Source: Silurus meridionalis
Taxonomy: Eukaryota > Chordata > Actinopteri > Siluriformes > Siluridae
DNA: 64,000 bases
Direction: 5' to 3'
Assembly (NCBI RefSeq): GCF_014805685.1
Contig: NC_060899.1
Span: 8,828,290 to 8,892,289, forward strand
Shown here one piece after another: positions 11,972 through 24,520 of the stretch. A program made the translations under genes and the position numbers. The notes under the pieces were generated by a model. It was not told the origin of the DNA, made no database searches, and saw nothing but the letters and a program-made list of their open reading frames with translations. Position 1 is the first letter of the stretch, and every line of letters begins with the position of its first letter.

Positions 11972-14272
11972 GGTGGATTTATTTTTCCCTACTTCGGTCC
12001 TGTTTACGTTTCAAGAGTGGCCGTGATCGTGCGGAAGAGATGTGACCGATGAGTACGCCCTTTCCAGAGTTACAATCGGCGTATGAATCGGTCTTTCTGG
12101 CTGAGTAAAGTAACGTGTAACTAAGTAACCCGGGGTTAGAAAATGAATCGTGTCTACTGAGCATGTAAATCTGTGAAATACTAGTCGTGGGCGAGGCTAA
12201 GGTTCAGATCTAAACGTGCAACATATATCCATTCTTCACTTTGCGTCCTCGGTCTAACGCACAGAATATACCAGTCCGAATTACAGATTGTTTGATTACT
12301 ATAAAATCGACCGATGAGAAACCATGACCAAATTTGAACTGGTGTACAGTGGCAGATAACGGCGGCACTAGTGATATCGACGGCGGTGAAAAGGTCCAAA
12401 ATATAATCCTACATGCTAGCAAACTAGCTTTACAGTAGCTAATTTACGACCAGAAAGATGCCAGTTAACTTGTTTATACCGTTTCCTAATTCGTATCCGA
12501 CTGCAATTGTTGAATTTTGTAAAGTCTAAACAGTATGTGCTGGAAATCGACAAGTAGCAAGACAAGTGATTTAACCGAAACCTGCAGCGAACAGACCAGC
12601 TAACTAGCCAACTTAGCTCGTTAGCCCGGTGTGACTGACGACTCAACTAGCTTACAGAAATCCGAGGCATGTGCGGTTCGGAATGAAATGGTTTGCTGAA
12701 CATAAAAGAAAGTAAAACAACTAAAATAAAACAAAAAAAACCCGCCACCGTAAGCTCCCTCGCTCTGTCTCACTCAAACTTCATACTGAGGAGAGGAACG
12801 TACTTTCAAGCGACGTCGGCCATCTTGCGACTTCCCCGCGGACCGAGAAATAGTGGGCGTGGTGCATGAACGGAGAATGGGAGGTGTTACTTTGTTGAAA
12901 TATTGGGAGATGTAGTTTAGGGTTAATTTACAGCAATGAGAAGACCGCGTATAAAACTACAACTACCGACATCTTCATCAGGAACTCCGAGTCCATGCCA
13001 AGTCCAAAGCGAATAGTTAATTCAAACAAGATATATGTTTTTGAGTGTGTATTTTAAGTGTCGGTCATCTTGACTCAAGTGAATTGGTCATTTATCTGAT
13101 TAAATAAATCGAACATTGAAATTTTTAATTTTATCAAGTGACCATTTCATGTCCACTCGTGTCCTAACCCACGTCCATGCTTTATTACTGCTTGGTGTAT
13201 ATACAACACAGGTTTATGTTTAATAAATAACTCCCATTTTCACGTTTCTTCTCTTTTTTTCGCAATACAAAGCCTATTTGCATTAACAAATCTATTTAAA
13301 CAGCTTTAAGCACTGTAATATTTATTTTTTTATATAGGAATCTGTCATATCACCATATATTCAGAGCTATATATGTGACACTTGTAGAGAGGCCTAAATA
13401 TGTCAATAGTTATGTAAAAATATAATGAATCTGATTACATTTTTGGAGTACTATTTTATTTCTTATAATCCTCACATATTTCTGTGCTGAATAAAAAGAA
13501 AATAAAGATTATATTTGTTAGCATGCACATTTTTTTTTACCCTAGGCCCAAGCAGCTTTGCTTCCTAATGAGTTAAAATCTAGATCAATATTTATGAATA
13601 AGAACATATTTGAACATATTTTCATAGAAATGTTCATATTTTTTTATTCCAGATATTTATTTGAGCTCAAAGCAGATCATATTTCTGTAGTTACGCATGC
13701 TGTATTTACATTAGCATGCAGAGTTTGCTTTGTATGGTGACACCTCAGCTACAGTTTACGCTTGTCTTTGAATTGGTGATGGGCCTGGGAACATTTTCAG
13801 ACCCTATTTCGAGGGTTCTACGTAGTTTTTTTTATCACCCTTACAAAAATCATGTCTTCAGATTGCTAGAATGAAACTTTTAATGTTGTCAATTTAACTT
13901 GAGCACATTTAGCTGGTATTATCTCAAGTGACAATTGAAGAAGGAAAAAAAATTATTGTATATTGTAAATTTAACACGATTTATTGATTTATTTACCACA
14001 ATAAAATACAAATAAATAAAATTAAACTAATTATGCGTTACAAAGCTAACAACCTTCCTTTGTCCTGAAACCAAGTTTATAAAAGTTGTGCCAGTAACAG
14101 CGAGAAGACGGCAGGTGGCGCTGGTGTAAAAGCCTCACACCAAGAGGCAAATAATCCTTCAGGACTGTCCTTGTACGGTTGGTAAAACGGCTTTACATTA
14201 TTGCATGTTGTTTGGGCTGCTCACGGACTGTTTTGGATAGCTCACTTTTGCTTTGATCAACAGTGTATTCTG
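11972..14272. other. Divergent spacer between fam120c and idh3g
   Basis: No coding exon was found in this 2.3-kb stretch. The left third is moderately GC-rich and should hold the fam120c 5' UTR and promoter. From about 12.95 to 14.05 kb the sequence is AT-rich with no recognised element. The 200 bases before 14273 should include the idh3g start site, but no clear core motif was seen. The head-to-head arrangement could allow shared regulation, though the distance is longer than a typical bidirectional promoter. Confidence 0.5.
12812..12862 (-). promoter_or_regulatory. Probable fam120c promoter core (CRE-like, YY1, ETS, GC box)
   Basis: On the minus strand this patch holds, within about 50 bases, a CACGCCCAC GC/KLF-type box (12853-12862), a GGAAGT ETS site (12830-12835), a CAAGATGGCCG YY1-type site (12817-12827) and a palindromic GACGTC (12812-12817). 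A YY1 site with this orientation is usually placed at or just after a start site of a housekeeping gene. It lies about 850 bases upstream of the fam120c ATG. A GTACGT donor-like motif just downstream suggests a short 5' non-coding exon, but this is inference. No TATA box is evident. Confidence 0.45.
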
Positions 14273-17200
14273 ATGTTTGGAAGCCAGATGTCATCTGCGA
14301 GGTCAGTGCTGTCGCTCTCCAAGGTGTTCCAGCCCCTGGCCGGACTAAATGGCAACACGGTCAATGTAAGGCTTTTGTAATGATTCAGCACGTTGATGTC
14401 ATGCTTTTCTATGTCTAATACTTCCTCATATGGATTCCTGGTGCGGCTATTGGGCCCCATGTGCACGCCATTGGTGTGGCTTTAATGCAGCCACGTCTGC
14501 AAGGTCAAACACTAGAACAAGCTGTTACAGTACTTCCTCTTCAAAACGCCAAAGAATCTGTTTAAGAGCTGACTGTTCCTTATCCACAAACCCACTCCAA
14601 ACTGGTCAAACCGCATGCAAATGTTTGAGTTGTAAATGTTATCTGCTCCACCGTGCCACTGTATAGACTAATGTACTGCATCAAACTAGTGAAATTTTAC
14701 CCCGAGACATAAAACTGCTGTTTGTTTTTTTCAACTTAATGTCAGTCTGCTCATGTCTGTCACTCTGTTATCTATAAATGACAGGTGCTGAGAGCAGTTA
14801 TATGCAACAGGAGAGAGATGTCCTCTTATACTGTGAGTGTCCTGGCCATGTTCTGTTTTTTTTATACTTCTCTATATTTCTTCTCAATTGCACAGGGTGG
14901 GACACAGGAAAAAAATGGCCGACGAGACAGACAGACAGTCGGCAGACATAGCAAGGGGCTACGGCCTCCTCCAAAGAGCGTGGCACCAGTATTGGAGGCT
15001 ACTTTTCCGTGACCTACCCTGTATATTAAGTTGTATACTTATGCTGAGAAGTGTAGTGGTCCATCACCAGATCATCCCCCACACACAATTATACGCTCAT
15101 TTGCACCTACGAACAATTTGCAGAAGTCCCAAATTTGTTTTTAAATATGTGAAGAAATCCACATAGTTATATACAAAAGATGTATACAGTAACTTGGGCT
15201 CAAGCTTGTTCATGATATTGGATTGTAAATGAAACTGGAACACACACTGGCTTTTTAGCATCCTGTATCTCCCACTGCAGAGGTTCACACATGCCTCACA
15301 GCCAGAGGGGCCACTTTTGTGCGTTCATTTGTCTCCGTTTATCATGTAATCCGTTAGGACTGAATATTGATGAAGCATCAGGTAAATATTATTTAAAAAA
15401 AAACTGAATGAACACCCTGGCAAATTATGGTTCCCAGTGGATCTCAAAATTGCAGGAACTATTGAAGAGTGTTAATGAGTGTTAAACCAATGAGATGGAT
15501 TGTTTTGCTTTTTTTTTTTATTGAATTGACAGCCAGTAAAACATGTAATTGGCCTTGCATGCATGCAATTGAACTATAATTGTATGTAAAAATCAAAATA
15601 AAAACAAATCAAAGATAAAATACGTACAAATCTAAAGTCTCGGTAGGTCATCCTAATATGTTTGCGGCTCAGGCTAATGAGTGGACTATTTTTTTTTGTT
15701 TCCATTTTCTAATGACTAACATGTTCTCTCCCATCACATTCACATCTACTCACCTACTAAATTATGCATCCTCCTCATCCTCTTCACTCCCTGGAAGGTT
15801 ATTGTGAGTACTGTGTGTGGATGCAGTGCATTGTATGGGTTTATTATGAAGGTGTACTAAGCTTAAATGCTAAAGTTGTTGATGAAATAATAAAACTCAA
15901 ACATTGAATGCTCTTTCAACATATAATAATGGATGCAGACATGTGCTACAGACTCAAAAATGAACACAGGCTGAAGTTTTGTGAAAACAAAACCAGAACT
16001 TTGATATGCAAAAAGTCTCTGTGGCACATGTGTGCAATCAGGTATTTGTGTTTTGTGTTGGCTTTCCACTCGTTCAACTAGAAATGAGAATATTTTTTCA
16101 CTTATAGCAGTTTACCTATAGTATTAAGTGATTTTATAATCTGAGAATATCTTTCGTTTCCATATTTCAGCCCCCTCCTGCAAAATACGGAGGCCGACAC
16201 ACAGTAACACTGATCCCTGGAGACGGTATTGGACCGGAACTTCTGAGCCACGTCCGGGAGCTTTTCAGGTTTGGGAACAAGTATTACTTTTGGTCAGGGG
16301 AGATTTGGATAGTTTGACACATTTAGATCTTCACAGGTTCTGCTGCATCCCTGTGGATTTTGAGGTGGTGAATGTGGACTCCACAGCAACGTCAGAGGAT
16401 GACATTAATAATGCTGTCACAGCTATCAGACGCAACGGAGTTGCACTGAAGGGTAGGCTAATGGTTGTGGAGGTGGACAGGTGTGAAAATATATCCTCTT
16501 ACCTGGAAGTAGGTCTTATAAAGTGTTCATGCTCTCTATTTTTCAGGCAATATAGAGACCAATCACAAACTTCCACCATCTCACAAGTCCAGGAACAATT
16601 TGCTCCGGTAATATTAATGTGTCTGTTAAATAGAATTATGTGTTGAAAGGCTTCTTCGTCTTGTTAGTAAATTTAAAGTTCTGTCGTGGATAATACCACA
16701 TGTAGTATTCACATTCTAAAAAAGTTTACAGTATGCCCATGATTCTGCCTTGCTTCAGTGGATAATCTCCTCTTGATGCTGTAGAACTGCTGCTGTAATC
16801 ATAAAATGGTACAGTAGAGTAATGCAATTCATTTGTTTAATTTATAATTCTATAAACTTCTGTCACCCTGAAAAGTATGTTTTTATATGGAGTTTAGTTT
16901 TTCTTAAGGTTTCTTTCTCAGGTTATTTCAGGGAGTCTTTTTACCACTTTTAGCCCTTTTTTTGCCCTGTTGTATTTATATCCAGATATCTGTAAAAGCT
17001 CCTCTGTGATAGTTTATTGTCATATAGTTATACATATCAAATAAAACTGAATTAAGCCTAATTACAGCTTAAATGTTTTTTTCTGATTATATCCTAATTT
17101 CTATAATAAACTTTCCCTTATTTAAAACCCCAGAACATCCCTGGATCTATACGCTAATGTGATGCACTGCCAGACGCTCCCAGGTGTGCAGACCCGGCAC

Positions 17201-20200
17201 AAGGACGTAGACATCATCATTATTAGAGAAAATACAGAGGGAGAATACAGCAGCTTAGAGCATGAGGTTTGTGCTAGTTTAGCTTTTTTCGTCTCTCTCT
17301 CATACACACACACACACACACACACGCACATGCACACGCACATGCACAGATGTGCCACTGCGAAGGTTTCTTTATATATAACAGTTAACTGAGTTAACAG
17401 TAAAACAAATAAATCAATAAACAAATATAAAACTGACAGTTTCACTGAATATTAATATGTTTTATATTAAGTATATTTAAATCTATTATTTTTTCCAGAA
17501 TGTCCCAGGAGTCGTGGAGTGTCTGAAGATCATCACTCGGATAAACTCGTTACGGATTGCTGAATACGCCTTTAAACTTGCCAGAGAAAAAGGTCGCCAT
17601 AGGGTCACTGCCGTACATAAGGCCAATATCATGTCAGTATCAATTTACAATAATTATGTTTTGTCAATACATATTTTTTTCTATTGAACAAAATAGTTAG
17701 TAGATTGTTAAATTATTCAATGCATAAATGTAAAAAATGGATTTTAGAGAGCTTCTATGCAGCCATTTGCTCGTTTATTTTCCTGCAGGGGAAACTAAAA
17801 ACAGGAAATGTATTTATATAGTCATCTGGTACACAAAAGTAAAATTCTAATAATGATTCACATGTTTAAGGTAAAATGAAACACAACTACTCATTAAGTC
17901 TCATGGCCTTCAGTGATGTCCTATCTGAATCGACCAATTACCATCATTATGACACCATGACTATAGAAACCCGAATATTTCATGCAGTGAAAATGAATGC
18001 CGTTACTAAAGCAAGAAACCCAACGGACACAATTCAACAAGTCTCTTTTCGCTGCAGCCACAGCTGTACTGCATCATCTCTAGCAGAAGCATCAGTATTA
18101 CTCTTATAAACTGAACTCGGGTTTTCCATGCATTTCTGTGCATTTTTTTAGAGCATTACAGTTTTCCTGGGGATACGAAGTGACTTCAAATTGGGTTTTT
18201 GTGCAAATTCTACGGAAAAGAAAAGCAACAGTACAAATGGTTCAAGAAAAAGCTTAACAATTGTTTTGAACTGTTTTGGCTGACCTTTCCCCACAAGGTC
18301 TAGCTGTTCTTGAAAAGTCTGTCTTGTAAATGTCCTTGTAAGTGTATCTGCAACCAAATCAGTTTCTTCTCCTCTGTCAGCCATTTTGGAATGAAAAATA
18401 GCTATTAAATCCAAACGAAAGTATTTTAACTTTTGCGGTTTGCTACAGATGTGGTTGGCAAGTTCTGACTCTCTCTTTGACCATCCAATCAAAAGATATG
18501 AAAATGCCAACGTTACTGGGTGCCTTCTAGATGGCCCCAAAGTGGTCAATTTGAAATCTGATTGGTAAAAGCAACAGCTTCAAGCAACATTAAGTTTAGG
18601 TTAAACATGCCCACAGTGCTGATTCTGAGGGATGAAGCCAGATTTCTTTGACCCAGGCAACATGTGATGTGACAGCTGATCTGAGGGATGAAGCCAGATT
18701 TCTTTGACCCAGGCAACATGTGATGTGACAGCTGAAATCTGATTGGATAGAATGTAAACTTACACTTGGTTGCACTGCTTCAACCAAAAAAATAAGAAAA
18801 TAGATTACTGTGAATAATTTAATACATATTCTTTGGACAATAATATGTTTAAACGTAAGTCAGCGATTCTGATTATAGGGCAGCAGAAAAGACCTTGCTG
18901 GCCCTGATGGACTGCCATTGATTTATACCAATACAAAATGTGGACAACTCGAGAAAAATATTTAAGTAATTTACTATTTTACCCTTTACACAATGCGTAC
19001 ATAGAAACAGTGCCATTTCCAGGCTGATTTTATGGCATCTTGAGCCCTGTTTTGTTTGTCTTTGCTCTGTACAGGAAGCTGGGTGATGGTTTGTTCCTGC
19101 AATGCTGTAAGGAAGTAGCAGCCGGATACCCAGACATTACTTTTGACAACATGATTGTGGATAACACCACCATGCAGGTATCAGCTTACCAAGCGTGCCC
19201 TTTTAGATAATGAATATTGTTATGCACTGCATTTCTATACCGTACTGCACATTTTGGCTTTGGTTCAAATCTACTAGAATTTATTAAAGTGTGCATTAAG
19301 TTTGTGGAGCCTCAGCAGTTAGTTTTTCTCTGATGTAATGCAGAGAATAACATCTTGTTGAGATCCTACACTTGTCAGCTAGTGCTGGAGGCTAATGTAA
19401 CAGGTGAGACATCACAATATGTTGTGTATGTGTTTATTTCTGTGCGTACAGCTCGTCTCCAAGCCTCAACAGTTTGATGTAATGGTGATGCCAAATCTCT
19501 ATGGGAATGTGGTGAGCAATGTGTGTGCCGGACTCGTGGGTGGCCCAGGTTTAGTTCCAGGAGCCAACTATGGCAAGGACTACGCTGTGTTTGAAACGGT
19601 AAGAATCACACTTTATCAGTTGGTAAAAGTGTTTATAGATGGTTTATTGAAGATTTTAGATGTTCTCATAACATTTTTCTGCTTTGTACTGCAGGCCACA
19701 AGAAACACTGGGAAAAGCATTGCTAACAAGAACATTGCAAACCCTACGGCCACACTTTTAGCCAGCTGCCTCATGCTGGATCATTTAAAGTACATGAAGA
19801 GAAGCTGAATTTTGCATCTTTTGCTGATTTAAAGATGTAGTTTGTAATGTTTGTAATGCAAAAAACTTATTTATAATAATATGCCATGCAATGGCTCAGT
19901 CTGATATCTTAATTTCAAACTTCTATTTCCATTTTCTGGCCCAAAGAAAAATAGCTGGAAAATAACATAAAACAGAGCTGCCCAGCTTGACATTTTTCCT
20001 TTAGAAGGTAAATCATTAGGCACAGAGGGGGTAGGGCTGATGGTGGGGAAAATGGAAAGCTGTTATTATTGCAATTGCATTTTGCCTAATGGCAAAAACC
20101 TAAAGATTACAAACTGCTTCTTTAGCCATAGTCTAAAGTCATGTCCTTTCTAAGTGGTTGTGTTATGTTATTTTAATGTTTATTTCTGTTGTATATTTCT

Positions 20201-20812
20201 CTTATAGACTTCATGATTATGCCAGTATCATTCGGAAAGCAATCCTTACCACCTTATCTGAGACCCAGGTATGATGAAATCTCATTAGCTAGAAATAATC
20301 ACTCTTGGTTAAATAGAATGTGGAGTAGAGTCTGTTAGACAGACCCATTGTATGACTGTTTAATGCAGGAATACCTTTGTTGTCAACAGCCAAACAAGAT
20401 TTGGTGTGCAGTTTCCCATAAATCTTCAATGGATATAAATTGTTTCCACTCCCTTCTTCAAAACTGCACATTTTTGTGTTGAACAATTCATCATAAATCA
20501 TCTCAGAGGCTTTTCTTTTCATTAGTGGGATCTAGCAACAAACAAGTGAAAAACAAATAGAAGCATAATAAAAAATGTTGATATAAAATCTGGTTGGACA
20601 TCATGCGAATTCCCAGTCCATCTGCAGTTTTAATAGGATTGTGTGCACTTTTTATTATTTTTATATGCACCACAAGTTTGTTATAAGATTAGCCAGGAGC
20701 CAAGACACTGTTGGTTTCTGTGTGTAGAGTATCACGCTGGGCAAACAATTCATGCCCTTCCACAACAATGGTACAGAGCAGATGATGTGCCAAAAACATT
20801 AGTATCATGGTG

Positions 20813-20895
<83 letters not shown>

Positions 20896-21875
20896 TCCAG
20901 TACATCCATGTGCATTGAGAGTATATTGAGTTAATACAGTAGGTGAGAATGTGGGTAGACTGTCCTATGAGTGTATGCTGGTTCAGACCATTTAATGGCT
21001 CTGGAGTAGAAACTTTTCCTCGGTCTGGTGGTGCAAGCATTGATACACCTGTAGAACATTCAAGAAGCCAGGATTGGGATGAAATGTTGGGATGAACAGG
21101 TACAATCTTGGAGATAGTGGTTGCTCTGCAGAGGCTGTGGGTACACTAATAATTACTATAATGCATAAAAAAATCCCAGTATCTACCCTCTTTTAATTTG
21201 AGTGTCCTTTGACCTGGACATTTATGGTTACATGTCTCCAAAGATCACATTTCTAAATCAGATGAGAATTATTTTTAAGATCGTAAATATGTCAACAAAT
21301 TTATATATATAAAAAAAAATCTAATGTACTAAAGCTTGTTTCCATTGCAGTGCTCTATTAATTTATAGCTGTGGATAAAGTCTGCCCTTTTTTTTGGCAT
21401 CCTTATTCATTTGTGCAATCTCTGTATCCAAAATTATTCAAAGGCTTGCCCTTTTTAAAAGCAACTAACCTGTGATATAGTCCTGTACATGCTAAACTCT
21501 GCGATTTTTCCATTTTCCTGCACACGTAATATACTTATGTAGATTTATGTGAGGACAGTCTCTATTCAGACTTAAGAAGTAGAAAGTGATAGCTCAATCC
21601 CATTAGCACCAAAAAGCTGTTTTTCCTACAATGGCTCAGTTGTATAAATAAGATAATTGTAATTTGGTCTGGATAAAGGGATCTGCCAAATGCCGTAAAT
21701 GTAAATATTTAATCTTTACTAAGAAAGATATATTTTTACCTCATTTATTTCCCTCCCTCTTCTTTTGCAGTTACACACCGCTGATCTGGGGGGACAGGGT
21801 ACAACGTCTGAGGTGGTGCAAGCCATAATGCAGGAGGTTCAGAGAAGCAAACTGCATACCTCAAAATCCATCTGA
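14273..21875 (+). CDS. idh3g: Isocitrate dehydrogenase [NAD] subunit gamma, mitochondrial (12 exons, complete)
   Basis: Exons: 14273-14365, 14785-14832, 16171-16268, 16337-16452, 16547-16607, 17134-17266, 17499-17632, 19075-19177, 19452-19598, 19695-19789, 20208-20268, 21771-21875. They join in frame to 397 residues; human IDH3G has about 393. The gamma chain is the regulatory partner in the mitochondrial matrix NAD-IDH complex (isocitrate to 2-oxoglutarate, TCA cycle). The first about 47 residues are rich in Ser, Arg and hydrophobic residues with no acidic residue until late, fitting a matrix-targeting peptide. The mature part starts near [20 protein letters not shown]. Family blocks seen: [59 protein letters not shown] and [20 protein letters not shown] and the [12 protein letters not shown] block mark gamma rather than beta or alpha. 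The stop is TGA at 21873. Confidence 0.95.
14833..16170 (+). other. idh3g: idh3g intron 2
   Basis: A 1.3-kb AT-rich intron. No repeat family or RNA gene was recognised in it. Confidence 0.6.
16880..17055 (+). repeat. Diverged interspersed repeat in idh3g intron 5
   Basis: The order of blocks, CTTAAGGTTTCTTTCTCAG, then TTTCAGGGAGTC, then ATATCAAATAAAACTGAATT, resembles the better-kept copy at 24280-24520, which ends in a CAAATAAAATTGAATTGAA tail. Confidence 0.5.
17303..17349. repeat. (CA)n microsatellite, partly interrupted
   Basis: CA repeats with interspersed GCACATG units, 35 bases after the exon ending at 17266. Confidence 0.9.
18125..18925 (-). mobile_element. hAT-like transposon fragment with decayed transposase N-terminus, in idh3g intron 7
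   Basis: On the minus strand an open frame contains an ATG at about 18383 followed by [19 protein letters not shown] and [10 protein letters not shown]. This resembles the N-terminus of hAT-type/ZMYM1-like transposase proteins of fish. The frame breaks down after about 45 residues. The right part (18590-18925) shares blocks such as GCTGAAATCTGATTGGA and the GCTTCTGAT/AGAGAAGG-like end with the copy at 32225-32935. The family name rests on memory of similar fish sequences. Confidence 0.5.
18624..18735. repeat. 56-base tandem duplication
   Basis: Two virtually identical copies (18624-18679 and 18680-18735) both read TCTGAGGGATGAAGCCAG at the start and ATGTGACAGCTGA at the end. The duplication is inside the hAT-like fragment and looks recent because the copies hardly differ. 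Confidence 0.9.
19599..19694 (+). other. idh3g: idh3g intron 9: 96 bases, phase 0, no stop codon
   Basis: The intron between the exons ending ...AVFET and starting ATRNTGKS is 96 bases long, a multiple of three, and reads open in the coding frame. If it were retained, it would add 32 hydrophobic, mostly aliphatic residues in the middle of the protein. Splice signals are normal (GTAAGA donor, TACTGCAG acceptor), so removal is expected. Confidence 0.8.
20814..20893. repeat. (GT)n(GA)n compound microsatellite
   Basis: About 24 GT units run directly into about 15 GA units in idh3g intron 11. Confidence 0.95.
21656..21708 (+). repeat. SINE 3' tail fragment
   Basis: The string CTGGATAAAGGGATCTGCCA followed by AATGCCGTAAATGTAAAT matches the conserved tail of tRNA-derived SINEs in teleosts (usual form GGATAAGGGCGTCTGC). 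No tRNA-like head was recognised upstream. Confidence 0.55.
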
Positions 21876-22160
21876 ATGAGCCTGTAACCTGAACCTCAGG
21901 TAGAAAAAAAAAATCCCTCTCTAACACTCTTCACAATTAGAATGCAACATTATGTAGTGTAATATTAGTATTATTATGATTATGAACAGATTTATATCAA
22001 TACACTCATTCTAATGTGCAAGAACTTAAATGTGGTCTTCTCTAGCAGATGCTCCACATGAAGGGATCCTTAAAAGGATTTGTTTTTTATGCAAGTGTTG
22101 AGATTTCTGTGAGAAGACATTTATGTGGCTTTTTTGGAAAGACCAGTGTCAGTGCTATAA

Positions 22161-22166
22161 ATTAAA
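22161..22166 (+). terminator. idh3g: Candidate idh3g poly(A) signal
   Basis: An ATTAAA hexamer about 290 bases after the stop codon, in a 3' flank that is otherwise free of repeats up to 22400. A candidate only; the U/GU-rich run after it (about 22216-22226) fits but is not decisive. Confidence 0.35.
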
Positions 22167-22406
22167 CTACAGTTGTACCTTTAAATTGTCCAACGTGGTA
22201 AAGTCTTAGAGAAGGTGTTTTTTTCCCCCTTCATCTTACAGGCTTCAAGAGAGAGAAAAAAAAACGAGAATCTATTGTGATGTAAGTGATAACAGGAATT
22301 TATGTTCCACAACATTAAAATCCATAACCATAAACAGATGCAAACGTGCATCATTCTAAAAGAAAATGTCAGCATTGCTTTTATCGGTGGCATACAAAGA
22401 ATAATA

Positions 22407-22985
22407 CAGTGGTACCTCGACCTACGAGTGAATTAATGTACGAGTCGTCACTCGGTCGATTTTTTGCTTTGTTACGCAAGCAAAAAATTGAGGTACGAGC
22501 TCGAGACGCCACTGCTAGATGGCGAAGAGAAGCCAGAAAGTGAAGACTGTGACGAAAATTAAGATAAGCAAAGAAGAAAAAGTAAAAACCTAAAAGTTCA
22601 GGGAGACGTAGTGTACAGTAGTGATAGAGAGTAGCAAAAAACGAGTTTTCCCTCCTCCTCCGCCTTTCTCCTCTACCCTTCACCTCCTCCAGCGTCTATG
22701 TTAGCTCAAGTCGTCTCATCTCCAAGGTAAAAACACTGTATAAAACCTATTATATCTTTAGATACTCTTTCTATTAAGTTTTTTTTTACAAGATTTGTTA
22801 TTTAGAAATGTATTTACTTATTTAATAACATGAAACATAAAAACGGGGTGGCATTTTTTTAGGGTTGGAACGGATTAAGTGCATTTAAAGTATTTTAAAT
22901 GGGGAAAAATTTATTTAAGGTGTGAGCAAATTGAGCTATGAGCTCGGCCACGGAACGAATTGAACTCAAGGTCAAGGTACCACTG
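22407..22985. mobile_element. Tigger/pogo-like MITE
   Basis: Inverted termini CAGTGGTACCTCGACC and CAAGGTACCACTG are each bordered by TA, the target duplication of Tc1/mariner-superfamily elements. At 22518 a short frame begins M-A-K-R-S-Q-K-V-K and ends after some 23 codons, like the degraded start of a pogo-type transposase. The element is 579 bases, so non-autonomous. Confidence 0.7.
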
Positions 22986-22989
22986 TATA

Positions 22990-24275
22990 CTTCAAGGTGT
23001 GGTTACCTATATGAAGTACGAAGGCTACAGTGTACGAGCACAGTTTCATTACTAATGTGTTGCTTATTTCAGAAAGCTAAATGATGAAAACTAAACTCTC
23101 ATGCACATCAACCAGAGCTTTAATTCTGTAAATGCTAAAAATAATCACATATTGTTTCTGTTCTTTATTCTTTTTATAGGTGGACAACATCAATCTACAT
23201 ATACTGCAAGATCGGATGAAGCTCATGGGTGTATGTGTGTGGTTGTGCGTGTTGCTTTACAACATTAAGCCAGAATATTTTTTAATTAAATTGACTTCGA
23301 GCTGTTATTATCAAGCTTTATTATGCAAAACTGTGACAGTGATTTAAAATTAGCTAAGTGTTTTTTTTTTTTTTTTACAGTTAAATATCCAAAGTTTACT
23401 CAAAAGAACTATTGCTGCATATGACTTAATTCTGAAATGGAAAGTGGGCAAACTTGGAATGACATAAATTTCGACCTCTGCACATTCAAGATATAAAGTA
23501 GGAAAGAAACAAAGATGCCTCAGTGTTTTAAACACCTTTTGTTAAATGTGACGTGTGATTTAAAATGACCTTTATAGTCAGTGTTATAGATATATACAGT
23601 ATGTGAATTTTGACTGATAAAAGGCAAGCAAAGTATATATTATATAACTCATTTAAAAGTAAAGTGCTACTTTGCTGGTTGTCGATGTTGTAAGCATCCA
23701 TGTCACTTTCTGAACTCCGTTATTTTCAAATAGGAATTCTGATTTAAGAGCGTGTTTTATTTTGGTCTGTTTTTATCCTTGTTTATATTATTTTCCTTTG
23801 TGGTACGAGCGTACAAGTGTGAATACGTATTTCATAGTACATAACACGTAATACACGTACAACAAACATACAAGACACTCCTGCTACAAGGACTCCTGCA
23901 CCTTTTATAAAAATATACATTTACACGATTATACAAATGGCCCATATTGTACATTTACACATCGCTGTAAAACTTTTAATTAAGCCTGGGACTCTTAGGT
24001 TCAGTCACCAGTGTGCAGGTGATGGGGATCTGCTGATTAGTCATGGAGAACGGTGTCTTTTTATAAATTGGAGAGATAAAAGTTGCTCACATTTGTCTCA
24101 TTTTCATTTGTCAAAAAAAATCTATTCAAGGTTTATTGTTAGGTTTATTAGGGATATACAGGGAAAATGATTACTGGGTTTATAACTGGATGTGTGATTT
24201 CTGTGTAAACTGTTCTGTTGATCAGTTAATTCAGGACCAACAAACACTGCAATTTTTAAACACAGACATGTTACC
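22990..24275. other. Intergenic, no gene recognised
   Basis: AT-rich sequence with a poly-T run at about 23359-23378. No exon, RNA gene or named repeat was seen. Confidence 0.5.
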
Positions 24276-24279
24276 CATG

Positions 24280-24520
24280 TGAGACAGGTTCCCTTTTCAG
24301 TCTGGTTCCTCTCCAGGTTTCTTCCTCAGACCATCTCAGGGAGTTTTTCCTTGCCACCATTGCCACTGGATTATTCCTAATGGATAAACTTATAGGGACA
24401 AATTAATGAATTTAAAATGTATATTCTTAATTATTAATGTCTGTATAGCTGCATTTCACAGTGAAATTGTCCACTGTGAAATGCACTATACAAATAAAAT
24501 TGAATTGAATTGAAAGTTTT
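24280..24520 (+). repeat. Common teleost interspersed repeat with ATTGAATTGAATTG tail
   Basis: Blocks GTTTCTTCCTCAGACCATCT, CAGGGAGTTTTTCCTTGCCA and a final CTATACAAATAAAATTGAAT are the hallmark of a very common non-coding repeat in fish genomes. Diverged relatives lie at 16880-17055 and 33700-33870. Confidence 0.65.

Noticed and set aside
11408..12052. 214-codon plus-strand open frame opposite fam120c exon 1
   Set aside because: Antisense to a GC-rich coding exon; long poly-Met/Val run is the reverse of the His codons. No family resemblance.
19404..19808. Single 134-codon exon of idh3g
   Set aside because: It is exon 9, an open intron and exon 10 read together. Family alignment shows that 19599-19694 is intronic.
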